NCBI GenBank assembly: GCA_043733485.1
Contig: JAYTGN010000150.1
Span: 1-14,606 of the forward strand
DNA from: Urbifossiella sp043733485
GTDB taxonomy: Bacteria > Planctomycetota > Planctomycetia > Gemmatales > Gemmataceae
Direction of reading: 5' to 3'
Length of the DNA stretch: 14,606 nt
How positions within the stretch are numbered: position 1 is the stretch's first letter; each line of letters starts with the position of its first letter. Below the pieces are notes generated by a model. It was not told where the DNA came from. It searched no databases and was given only the letters and a program-made list of their open reading frames with translations. The translations under genes were made by a program, and so were the position numbers. This document shows positions 6,451 to 12,787 of this stretch, in pieces.

Positions 6451-7452
6451 TCACCCGATTCGTTCGTGCTTCAAACTGCGGGTCATCAATTCTTGCACGG
6501 CCGCGAGCGGCGACTTACCCGCGTGCAGCACCTCGTACACCGCCGTCATAATTGGTGCGTCGAGGTCCATTCGCTGGACGCGTTCGTAGACCGCGCGGCT
6601 GGTGTAGACGCCCTCGGCCACCTGCGGGCCGGCAAGCACGTCGGCCAACGTCTCGCCTTTGCCGAGGCGATACCCGACGCGGCGATTGCGGCCGTGGGGG
6701 CTGAAGCAGGTGGCGATGAGGTCGCCGACGCCTGCGAGGCCCGCGAAGGTCGCGGCGTCGGCACCGTGGGCGACGCCGAAGCGCGTCATCTCCACGACGC
6801 CTCGGGTGAGCAGAGCGGCCTTCGCGTTGTCGCCGAACCCGAGGCCGTCGCAGATCCCGCCGGCGATGCCGATCACGTTCTTCAAGGCACCTGCGAGTTC
6901 GACTCCCACGCAATCCGTACTCGTGTACACGCGGAACCGCTCGGTTCCCAATCGCTGCTGTGCCCAGACCGCGAGCCGTAGATCTTCGGCCGCGACCACG
7001 ACGGACGTCGGCAGGCCGCGAGCGACTTCCTCCGCATGGCTAGGGCCACTGAGTACCGCGAGGTTGGTTGTGCCGAGCAGTTCGCCGAGAATCTCCGTCG
7101 GCCGGCGGAAGGTATGCGATTCGATTCCCTTGGTCAGACTGATGACGGGCACATCGTCGGTTCGGTGCGGGAGGAAGCGAGCCAGGGTCTTGCGGAGGAA
7201 CGCGGTCGGGATCGCGGAGATCCAGCAATCGGCCCCGGCGATGGCTTCGGATTCGTTGGCCGTGATGAGGACTTCGGCGGGGATTGCGATGCCGGGGAGC
7301 AGGCGGGCGTTCTCGCGCGATTCGTTCATGCTGCGGGCGGACTCGGCGTGAGCGCTCCAGAGCCGCACGCGATGATCGGGATTTTGCGCTAGCGCGAGTG
7401 CGGTGGCGGTGCCCCAACCGCCGCTGCCCAGTACCGCGAACGTGATCGGCAT
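6451..7452 (-). CDS. gpsA: Glycerol-3-phosphate dehydrogenase [NAD(P)+]
   Basis: Reduces dihydroxyacetone phosphate to sn-glycerol 3-phosphate, the backbone for phospholipids, in the cytoplasm. The 333 residues match the usual family length. Visible features: the dinucleotide-binding GSGGWGTA at 9-16; K108 in SLTKGIE; LSGPSHAEEVARGLPT (about 134-149); ELAGALKN with the expected catalytic Lys at K191; GLGFGDNAKAALLTRG (203-218); and GLAGVGDLIATCFSPHGRNRRVG (238-260). The start ATG at 7452 has GGAAGGA 8 nt upstream. The DUF1802 gene follows after 3 nt, and a small gene is divergent 173 nt away. No oddities were found. The identification is secure. Confidence 0.96.
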   Translation of the reverse strand: MPITFAVLGSGGWGTATALALAQNPDHRVRLWSAHAESARSMNESRENARLLPGIAIPAEVLITANESEAIAGADCWISAIPTAFLRKTLARFLPHRTDDVPVISLTKGIESHTFRRPTEILGELLGTTNLAVLSGPSHAEEVARGLPTSVVVAAEDLRLAVWAQQRLGTERFRVYTSTDCVGVELAGALKNVIGIAGGICDGLGFGDNAKAALLTRGVVEMTRFGVAHGADAATFAGLAGVGDLIATCFSPHGRNRRVGYRLGKGETLADVLAGPQVAEGVYTSRAVYERVQRMDLDAPIMTAVYEVLHAGKSPLAAVQELMTRSLKHERIG

Positions 7453-7625
7453 CGCTCCCGTCCTTCCGCGTCAAGTCTTCGCTCTCCGGAACATCTTACC
7501 CAGTCCACGGTCGGAATCCGCTCGGCTTGGGCGAACGCGTTAAGCCCGGTAAGCGGCGCGGCCGATTCTTGACAACGGAGTGCCAGCCCACACATCGCCC
7601 ACGACGACGATCACGGAGCTTCATC

Positions 7626-7850
7626 ATGGCCGCACGACTCAAACTTTACGCACCGCCCGAAGACGACGCGGAGGACGCGATCGATGCCGAGGTTTGCGTA
7701 CGCCTGGGCGACCTCCTGCCCCTCGCCGCCATGGCCCAGCGCATGAACTTCATCTGGCTGAAGGATTTCATGGACGATGAAGTCCGGGTGAGCCAGGATT
7801 TCTACGACGTGATGCAGGCCTTTCAGAGCAGTCAGCCGACGAGTGCTTGA
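7626..7850 (+). CDS. Small conserved-looking hypothetical protein (74 aa)
   Basis: Not recognised. The ATG at 7626 is chosen because GGAG lies 7 nt before it. The same frame is open back to 7527, but that stretch would add a basic Arg-rich tail of poor quality. The protein is acidic and soluble: a beta-like start ARLKLYAP, an acidic run DDAEDAIDAE (13-22), a helical middle LGDLLPLAAMAQRM, and WLKDFMDDEVRVSQDFYDVMQAF (44-66). No membrane segment or signal is seen. A perfect TTGACA (7569-7574) lies upstream, but no convincing -10 sits at the right spacing. It stands alone, divergent from gpsA. Function unknown; that it is a real gene is supported by start site, composition and codon phase. Confidence 0.65.
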   Translation: MAARLKLYAPPEDDAEDAIDAEVCVRLGDLLPLAAMAQRMNFIWLKDFMDDEVRVSQDFYDVMQAFQSSQPTSA

Positions 7851-8254
7851 TGTCTCGCTCTCGCGGTTCGGTTCCTCGCGCGAAGCGTGAGGAGCCTCCC
7901 TTTCGCCTCCAAATCGCGTCATTTCCCGGATCGGAATCCCTTCGCCGTTCGCTTCCATCGAGCTCTTCGATGCAACTCGTCTTTGTATTTTTTGCAATTT
8001 CCTCTCGGAAGAGTTTCAAGAATCGGGTACTTTGTCGGTGTTGATCGAACTGCCGAGCTGCGATAAACCCTCTCCCACCAAGTCGCAGCGAGTCGATTGG
8101 CGAATCGCATTCGCGCCGCGGATGGCGGCGCAATTACCGGCTGGAGCCGAGCCCGAGGCGGGGAACTCTTCCCTGCCACCCCGATGAACTGCCTCGCGCC
8201 GATGTTCGGCTCGGGGCGTTGCGTACCGCATGTTTGCTCACAGGAGGGACGATC
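7851..8254. other. Gene-free stretch with nested inverted repeats near its end
   Basis: About 400 nt between two small genes with no convincing coding frame on either strand. The part at 7977-8030 is AT-rich for this region (a T-run near 7982-7992) and could hold a promoter, though no well-spaced pair of hexamers was found. Bases 8147-8214 can fold as a nested structure: CCGAGCC (8147-8153) with GGCTCGG (8208-8214), GAGGC (8155-8159) with GCCTC (8191-8195), and GGGAA (8161-8165) with TTCCC (8169-8173). The structure ends 40 nt before the next start codon and would be in its leader if transcription begins upstream. Confidence 0.4.
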
Positions 8255-8533
8255 GTGACCCTGACCCTGACCGAACGCGACATGTTGAAGGTCGATGTGC
8301 CGGTTGGCTACTTGCTGACAGAGCCCCGGGAGATGCTGGTATCGGTGGACCGGCCCGGAGAACCCCCGCTGACGATCCGCCTGCGGCTGATTCCGGAGGA
8401 AGCGGAGAGTGCGGCGGACCTCGGTGCTTCGCCCATGCGCAGCGCGCACGATACGCCGATGCCCTTCCGCCGGCTGATTCGCAAGCGGAACCTCGAAGAC
8501 TACCCCGGCGAAGACATCGGCGGCAGCGACTGA
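8255..8533 (+). CDS. Small hypothetical protein (92 aa)
   Basis: Not recognised. The GTG at 8255 is preferred because a near-ideal AGGAGG (8242-8247) lies 7 nt before it. Earlier in-frame starts (open back to 8219) have no ribosome site. The protein begins TLTLTERDMLKVDVPVGYLLTEPREML, continues with a beta-rich LVSVDRPGEPPLTIRLRLIPEE (28-49), and ends in a basic-then-acidic tail (RRLIRKRNLEDYPGEDIGGSD, from 72). There is no signal peptide or membrane segment. The stop is 4 nt from the end of the convergent M24-like gene. Function unknown. Confidence 0.7.
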   Translation: MTLTLTERDMLKVDVPVGYLLTEPREMLVSVDRPGEPPLTIRLRLIPEEAESAADLGASPMRSAHDTPMPFRRLIRKRNLEDYPGEDIGGSD

Positions 8534-8537
8534 GCGT

Positions 8538-9755
8538 TCACTCGGTCGCGATCAAGATGTCGGGGATGTCCTGAGTCTTGCCGCGAACGAGGACGCGTTT
8601 GAAGGGCCAATCCGTCGGAGGGGTCACGCATTCCCCTCCGTCGTTGGCTGCGATGACCGAGTCGATTACGGCCGCGGGTCCGACTCGCGGCTGCAGCACG
8701 AGTGCCTGTCCGGCCGAGAACCGTTCGTCCTGCCCCGCACGCCTCAGTTCCTCCGCGGGGTAGCGCCCCGCTCCATATCCCGGCTGGGAAAGCCGCGAGT
8801 CGAATTCGAACTCGCTTTCCGCGACGACGATCTGCCCGGCTTTCCGAAGGCCCGTCATGGTTTCTTCAGTACGGGCGAATGCGCGGTAAATCGCCGCCAA
8901 TCGCAATGCCAAGTCGTAGGCGTGCTTGAACGCCTCGGGCGGAGTACCGAACGACATCGTTCGGCAAGTCGTGGCGAAGAGCCCGCCCCGTTGAGCAGTC
9001 GCTTGCACCACGCAAGTTTCCTTCACGATTGCCGCGGAGTACCCGGCCCGCCGGTACCGTTCGCCCCGGCCGTCGGCCGTCACGCTGATCGAGACGGGCT
9101 CCGCGCCGCGGTGCATGATGCGGTGCCCCACCTGACCGGCCACTTCTTCTTCCGTCGAGTTGCGCGTGATGTTGCGAGCCGTCGCCTCCACGGCGTGAGC
9201 CACGAGGCGACCGAGCGAACGGTACTCGTCCTGTTCGTAAGACGAAAGCACGCGCACGATCGGTCGCAGCCTCTCGCCGGTCTGAGGCATGTTCGGCAGC
9301 GCCCGATCGCAGCACACTTTTCGCCCCGTCGTGATGTTCAAGAGCAGGTCGGCGCGGCCGCCTTCCCAGGCCCATTCCTTTAACTGGAACCCGAGTTGAT
9401 CGAGTTCCTCGTCGAAGAAGCGCTGCGTGTCGATGTTCGAACAGAGGAGCCAGCGCTGCCGACCGTTGGTGTAGATGCCAGGGCGTTCCGAATCGGCGAT
9501 GAGCCCGCGCACGTTCATTCCCGCCGTGAACCAGGAGATGTGAGCCGGGTTGAGGATGAGTGCCGCTTCGCACTCGACCTGTTCCATGAGCCAGGCAATT
9601 TGAGCCTGTTTGATGTCGATGTCGGCTCGTCGCGAGGCGAGCGCGACGGGGGGGGGCGCGGGCGGCGGAGGCGGGTGAACGCCGTTCGCCTCCGGCGGCA
9701 CCACTTCGGGCCCCAGGTCGATCTCGACCGCGTCTTCGGATTCCTGCGGATTCAT
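8538..9755 (-). CDS. M24 (Xaa-Pro peptidase-like) protein lacking metal ligands
   Basis: 405 residues: an acidic N-terminus, a Pro-rich linker (about 28-37), a creatinase/prolidase N-terminal-like domain (about 43-150, with ALILNPAHISWFTAG) and a pita-bread C-terminal domain (about 170-405). In active M24 peptidases the two metals are held by D, D, H, E and E. At the matching places this protein reads VVQATAQRGG (249-258, normally VDFG-like), FATTCRTMSFG (260-270, normally SDxTRT), QPGYGAGRYPAEE (324-336, normally GHGxGHxxHE) and LVLQPRVGP (352-360, normally xxEPG). None of the ligands remains, so hydrolysis is unlikely and a binding or regulatory role is possible. The start is uncertain: ATG 9755 is used, but an in-frame TTG lies at 9773 and neither has a strong ribosome site. 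Confidence 0.75.
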   Translation of the reverse strand: MNPQESEDAVEIDLGPEVVPPEANGVHPPPPPAPPPVALASRRADIDIKQAQIAWLMEQVECEAALILNPAHISWFTAGMNVRGLIADSERPGIYTNGRQRWLLCSNIDTQRFFDEELDQLGFQLKEWAWEGGRADLLLNITTGRKVCCDRALPNMPQTGERLRPIVRVLSSYEQDEYRSLGRLVAHAVEATARNITRNSTEEEVAGQVGHRIMHRGAEPVSISVTADGRGERYRRAGYSAAIVKETCVVQATAQRGGLFATTCRTMSFGTPPEAFKHAYDLALRLAAIYRAFARTEETMTGLRKAGQIVVAESEFEFDSRLSQPGYGAGRYPAEELRRAGQDERFSAGQALVLQPRVGPAAVIDSVIAANDGGECVTPPTDWPFKRVLVRGKTQDIPDILIATE

Positions 9756-9791
9756 GGAAGTCAGTCCATCCAATTTTCAAACCCTGGGGGC

Positions 9792-9808
9792 GCGGCCGTC
9801 CCGGCCGC
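9792..9808. repeat. Short perfect hairpin between small gene and M24-like gene
   Basis: GCGGCCG (9792-9798) and CGGCCGC (9802-9808) pair around TCC, in a GC-rich 49-67-nt gap between two co-oriented minus-strand genes. It follows the stop of the small gene by 15-31 nt, so it could terminate or attenuate transcription before the M24-like gene. No U-run follows on the minus strand. It may be one more dispersed repeat. Confidence 0.55.
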
Positions 9809-9822
9809 TTCGTTACGGAGTA

Positions 9823-10014
9823 TCATTCGGGATTCTCCTCCTCAGCGGCTTTACGTTGAGCGTCACTGTTTGCTTCGATTTCGAGAAGCATCGCGCGCGT
9901 AAACTCGTTGTCCTCGGAGATGCCGACGACTCGCAGCCAGTCTTTTCGGGGCGGCAGTTGCTTCTCGATTGCTTCGATTCGCTTGGCCAGGGCTTCCAAA
10001 GACAGTTCGTTCAT
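9823..10014 (-). CDS. Small helical protein, antitoxin-like (63 aa)
   Basis: Starts at ATG 10014 with a strong AAGGAGG (10022-10028) 7 nt upstream. The N-terminal half, SLEALAKRIEAIEKQL (5-20), is a short amphipathic coiled coil. DWLRVVGISEDNEFTRAMLLEI follows (25-46) and the tail is acidic (EEENPE). This layout (coiled coil, DW..VVG, D..F, charged tail) recalls small antitoxin-like proteins often coded just before a PIN-domain toxin. No PIN-domain gene follows: the next gene on the strand is the M24-like one. It begins 28 nt after the gamma-carbonic anhydrase stop and is probably co-transcribed with it. The family link is a resemblance only. Confidence 0.65.
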   Translation of the reverse strand: MNELSLEALAKRIEAIEKQLPPRKDWLRVVGISEDNEFTRAMLLEIEANSDAQRKAAEEENPE

Positions 10015-10042
10015 GAGAGTGCCTCCTTCTGATTCTCGAATT

Positions 10043-10540
10043 CTACCACGTCGGCTTCCCCGTCTGAACTGCGATCTCGCCGGAAGCGTACCTTCGCGCC
10101 AGTTCCCGGTAACGCGCGTTGATTGTTCGCGTTTGGGTGATCTCCTCCGCAGTCGCGGAGCGGACCACCTTTCCCGGCAATCCCATCACCACCGAACGCG
10201 GCGGCACCGTCATCCCCGGCGGCACCACGGCCCCCGCCGCGATGATGCACTCCGGGCCGATCACCGAACCCGAGAGCAACTTCGCGCCGATGCCGATGAG
10301 CGAATCCGCACCGACTCGCGCGCCGTGAAGCACCGCCGCGTGCCCGATCACGACGCCCGGTTCGATCGTGTTCGTCACGCCGAAATCGCAGTGAACGATG
10401 GCACCGTCCTGAATGTTCACGTTCTCGCCGAGGACGATGGGGGCCACGTCGCCGCGGACCACGGCTCCGAACCAGAGGTTCACGCCGGGACCGCAGGTCA
10501 CGTCGCCGGTGATGTACGAATTGGGTGCGAGCCAGAGCAT
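10043..10540 (-). CDS. Gamma-class carbonic anhydrase family protein
   Basis: A left-handed beta-helix protein of 165 residues with hexapeptide repeats (for example ITGDVTCGPGV, VLGENVNIQDGAIV, IGIGAKLLSG) and a C-terminal helix (EEITQTRTINARYRELARRY). The three zinc-binding His of the family are present as H50 (IVHCD), H67 (IGHAAV) and H72 (LHGA), as are R29 and D31 of VVRGD and Q44 of NIQDG. Interconversion of CO2 and bicarbonate is therefore plausible, though many family members are inactive or have other roles. The ATG at 10540 has no Shine-Dalgarno sequence; it is preceded by CACCACC. The frame is open far upstream, but those residues are antisense to the divergent gene. It shares a 51-nt divergent gap with the arginase-like gene. 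Confidence 0.88.
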   Translation of the reverse strand: MLWLAPNSYITGDVTCGPGVNLWFGAVVRGDVAPIVLGENVNIQDGAIVHCDFGVTNTIEPGVVIGHAAVLHGARVGADSLIGIGAKLLSGSVIGPECIIAAGAVVPPGMTVPPRSVVMGLPGKVVRSATAEEITQTRTINARYRELARRYASGEIAVQTGKPTW

Positions 10541-10574
10541 GGTGGTGAAGCGTGGGTTGGGGGCGAATCGCGGA

Positions 10575-10586
10575 CTATCATGATAG
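10575..10586. promoter_or_regulatory. Perfect 12-bp palindrome in the divergent gap (possible operator)
   Basis: CTATCATGATAG is a perfect 12-bp palindrome and one of the few AT-rich stretches in the 51-nt gap between the gamma-carbonic anhydrase gene (starts 10540, minus) and the arginase-like gene (starts 10592, plus). It ends 5 nt before the latter's ATG. Its form fits a dimeric regulator site, but the gap is too short for full promoters on both sides and the site may be chance. Confidence 0.3.
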
Positions 10587-10591
10587 GTGCC

Positions 10592-11413
10592 ATGCCGAGC
10601 ACCATCGTCGTTTTCCCGTTCGATCTCTTCGGTTCCGCCGGGACCGGTGCCGGAGCGCAACTGCTCGGCGACGCCGTCCGCGAGATCGTCGACGACACGA
10701 ATGAGGAGACGCGGCCCACCCGTGCCGACGTTCTCCGCGGCAAGTTGAAAGTACGCGAAGAGGCGTTCGAGACGCTTCAACAAGTTCGCGACTGGCGAAC
10801 CCGCGGGCGGCAACTCGCACGTCAAACGATCAAGCCCAACGACTTCGTAATCTGGCTCGCCGGCAACCACCTCGGCATGTTGCCCGTTCTCGAAGAACTC
10901 GGACCCGAGACGCTCGTGATCCAGTTCGACGCCCATCTCGACATCCACGACTTCCACGACACGACGAAGGAACTCTCGCACGGGAACTTTCTCAAAGCCG
11001 CGGAGGCAGCGCTGCCGCGCCACGTGAATCTCGGCCACCGCGACTTGCTGTTGCCCGCGAGCGAAATCGCGGAGGTGTTCGAAGCCGTATACTCGGCCGA
11101 GCTAATCGCGACGCATCCGCTGCGAGTGGTGAAGGAACTGCGGGCCAAGGCGAAGTCCGCGAAGCGGATCTGGATCGACCTCGACTGCGACGCGATCGAC
11201 CCCGCCTTCTTGCCGGGCGTGCAACACCCGCTGCCGTTCGGCCTGAGCCCAACGGTCTTCCTGAGACTGCTCGAAGCGGTTTGGTCGGACAAAGTGGCCG
11301 GCGTTTCGATCTCGGAGTTCGACCCCGGCCGCGATGTGCGCGAGACGAGCCTGAACCTGCTCGGATGGCTCATCGAGTGGTTGCTGGTCAAACACCACGA
11401 GAAGCAAAAGTAG
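10592..11413 (+). CDS. Arginase/agmatinase superfamily (ureohydrolase-like) enzyme
   Basis: Family members split guanidino compounds (arginine, agmatine, guanidinobutyrate) or formiminoglutamate, using two Mn ions. The 273 residues hold all expected ligands: H93 in AGNH (usually GGDH), D113, H115 and D117 in FDAHLDIHD, and D196 and D198 in IDLDCDAIDP; SISEFDP follows at 239-244. The first motif is altered around the His, and the region between sites is unlike standard arginases, so the substrate is open. Start: ATG 10592 (MPSTIVVFPFDLFGS) fits the usual family start. ATG 10580 in the same frame would add four residues and overlap the 12-bp palindrome. The ribosome site is weak (AGGTG) for either. 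The TAG stop (11411-11413) is the first bases of a long palindrome. Confidence 0.82.
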   Translation: MPSTIVVFPFDLFGSAGTGAGAQLLGDAVREIVDDTNEETRPTRADVLRGKLKVREEAFETLQQVRDWRTRGRQLARQTIKPNDFVIWLAGNHLGMLPVLEELGPETLVIQFDAHLDIHDFHDTTKELSHGNFLKAAEAALPRHVNLGHRDLLLPASEIAEVFEAVYSAELIATHPLRVVKELRAKAKSAKRIWIDLDCDAIDPAFLPGVQHPLPFGLSPTVFLRLLEAVWSDKVAGVSISEFDPGRDVRETSLNLLGWLIEWLLVKHHEKQK

Positions 11414-11537
11414 GGTGGGCCGGACCGCATCAATCGCGAAGCGGTTGTTGCGGGAGGCCCACGCGTTGCGATTTGAGGTCTCTCCGTGGGCCTCCCGCAG
11501 TTTCCGCTTCGCGGATCCTGCGGTCCGGCCCACCCTA
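11411..11537. repeat. 53-bp-arm palindromic repeat between convergent arginase-like and larC genes
   Basis: Arms 11411-11463 and 11485-11537 pair with a few mismatches, all in two short internal patches. The outer TAGGGTGGGCCGGACCGCA, a middle CGCGAAGCGG and the inner GCGGGAGGCCCACG are conserved. The spacer is 21 nt. The first three bases are the stop of the upstream gene, and the element ends 2 nt before the larC stop, so it fills the whole convergent gap and could terminate transcription both ways. The outer end is shared with 5753-5842. Confidence 0.93.
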
Positions 11538-11539
11538 CC

Positions 11540-12775
11540 TCAGCCTGGGTGGGCTCTGACTGCCGCATAGACCTCGCGGAGTGGCACTCCGCGTTCGCGG
11601 GCCAGACGGGCACAGTCTTCGTATTCCGGCGACACGACCTCGAAACCATCCGAGCGCCTGCCGCGTTTCGCCTGCACCGGACCCCACGGTGTATCGAGCG
11701 TCACGGTTTCGCGCTTTAACTTGGAACGAATCGCGGTGTGCTTGCGGATGCCGAACGTGGCCGTCTCGCGGAAGAGCACGGCTTCCAAAACCGACACCGT
11801 TTCCGAGTTCGCAATCACGGACATCAGGAAGCCCGGTCGCCCTTTCTTCATCTGACCCTGCACGACGAATACATCGAGTGCCCCGGCCGCGAAGAGTCGC
11901 TCCGTGCAGTAGCCGATCACCTCCGGTGGGACATCGTCGAGGTTCGTTTCGAGCACGACCACGGTATCGGTTTCGTCGGAATCCTGGGTGGCACCGGCTT
12001 CCAGCCGGTGTTCTCCAAACTGCACCGGCTGGAAGCCGGTGCCACCCAGGATCGGCTTGGCAGCCGACGTTCCGATGAGCAGCCTCAACATGTTGGGCTG
12101 TTCGATGAAGTCGCGGGTTCCCGCGCCGTGGCCGATGCGTTCGATCGTGATCGCCGGGCTCGCCGTGTAGGAACTCACGACCGCCGTGAGAATCGCCGCA
12201 CCGGTGGGCGTGGTCAGTTCGGCCTTCACGACGGAACTCGCGAGTGGCACGCCTTTGAGCAGTTCGGCGGTGCCGGGCGTGGGAACGGGCATGATGCCGT
12301 GTGCGCATTTCACGGTGCCGCTGCCGGCCGCGACGGGCGAACTCGTGAACGACTCGACGCCGAGCAGGTCCAGACCGACCGCCGCACCCACGATGTCGGC
12401 AATGCTGTCGAGGGCCCCGACCTCGTGGAAGTGAACGCGTTCCAGCGGCATGCCGTGAGCCACGGACTCGGCGAGGGCCACTTTGCGGAAGATGGTGCTG
12501 GCGAGTTCGCGCTGCTTCGGCGTGAGTTGACCGCGCGCGAGAATGGCTTCGACATCCGGCAGGAAGCGGTAGTCTTCCTGATCGGCGGCGGTGATCGTGG
12601 CTTTGGTCGCCGCGAACCCGCAGCGTTTGACCTTCTCGATTTCCAGTTCGATGGGCAGGCCGAGGGAGTTGAGTGCAGCGCGAATGGCCTCGGGGTTCAC
12701 ACCGCAGTCGATGAGTGCCCCGAGAACCATGTCGCCGCTGATCCCGCTGAAGCAATCGAAGTGTGCAACTCTCAT
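11540..12775 (-). CDS. larC: Nickel-pincer cofactor nickel-insertion protein LarC
   Basis: LarC inserts nickel into the pyridinium bis-thiocarboxylate mononucleotide made by LarB and LarE, using CTP, to form the cofactor of lactate racemase and related enzymes. The 411 residues show the family start HFDCFSGISGDMVLGALID, HFHEVGALDSIADIVG (115-130), the PVPTPGTAELL stretch (163-173), TTPTGAA (188-194), and the C-terminal half with VVVLETNLDD (272-281) and MKKGRPG (309-315). Residues 243-264 (GGTGFQPV...LEAGAT) are coded by a 72-bp perfect palindrome, placed between the N- and C-terminal parts where LarC proteins have a variable linker. The ATG has no Shine-Dalgarno sequence (CACCACC precedes it). 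It lies 12 nt after the membrane-protein stop. No larB, larE or larA is in view. Confidence 0.9.
   Translation of the reverse strand: MRVAHFDCFSGISGDMVLGALIDCGVNPEAIRAALNSLGLPIELEIEKVKRCGFAATKATITAADQEDYRFLPDVEAILARGQLTPKQRELASTIFRKVALAESVAHGMPLERVHFHEVGALDSIADIVGAAVGLDLLGVESFTSSPVAAGSGTVKCAHGIMPVPTPGTAELLKGVPLASSVVKAELTTPTGAAILTAVVSSYTASPAITIERIGHGAGTRDFIEQPNMLRLLIGTSAAKPILGGTGFQPVQFGEHRLEAGATQDSDETDTVVVLETNLDDVPPEVIGYCTERLFAAGALDVFVVQGQMKKGRPGFLMSVIANSETVSVLEAVLFRETATFGIRKHTAIRSKLKRETVTLDTPWGPVQAKRGRRSDGFEVVSPEYEDCARLARERGVPLREVYAAVRAHPG
11981..12052. repeat. Perfect 30-bp inverted repeat with 12-nt loop inside larC
   Basis: 11981-12010 and 12023-12052 are exact reverse complements (left arm starts ATCCTGGGTGGCACCGGC) around TTCTCCAAACTG. 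The total is 72 nt, exactly 24 codons, and the larC frame stays open through it. It is the same family as 14219-14284 and 14554-14606. Perfect arms suggest recent arrival or strong structural selection. Confidence 0.95.
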
Positions 12776-12787
12776 GGTGGTGTTCTA

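Noticed and set aside
5851..6981. 376-codon plus-strand frame
   Set aside because: Antisense to DUF1802 and gpsA, with low-complexity Arg/His composition.
7569..7597. TTGACA promoter for the 74-aa gene
   Set aside because: The -35 is perfect, but the -10 position at a 17-nt spacer reads ACATCG; mentioned with the gene only.
9908..10591. N-terminal extension of the arginase-like frame
   Set aside because: The extension is antisense to the gamma-carbonic anhydrase and to part of the antitoxin-like gene; the family start is MPSTIVVFPFDLFG at 10592.
10541..11038. N-terminal extension of the gamma-carbonic anhydrase frame
   Set aside because: It is antisense to the arginase-like gene; the family fold begins at MLWLAPNSYITGD.
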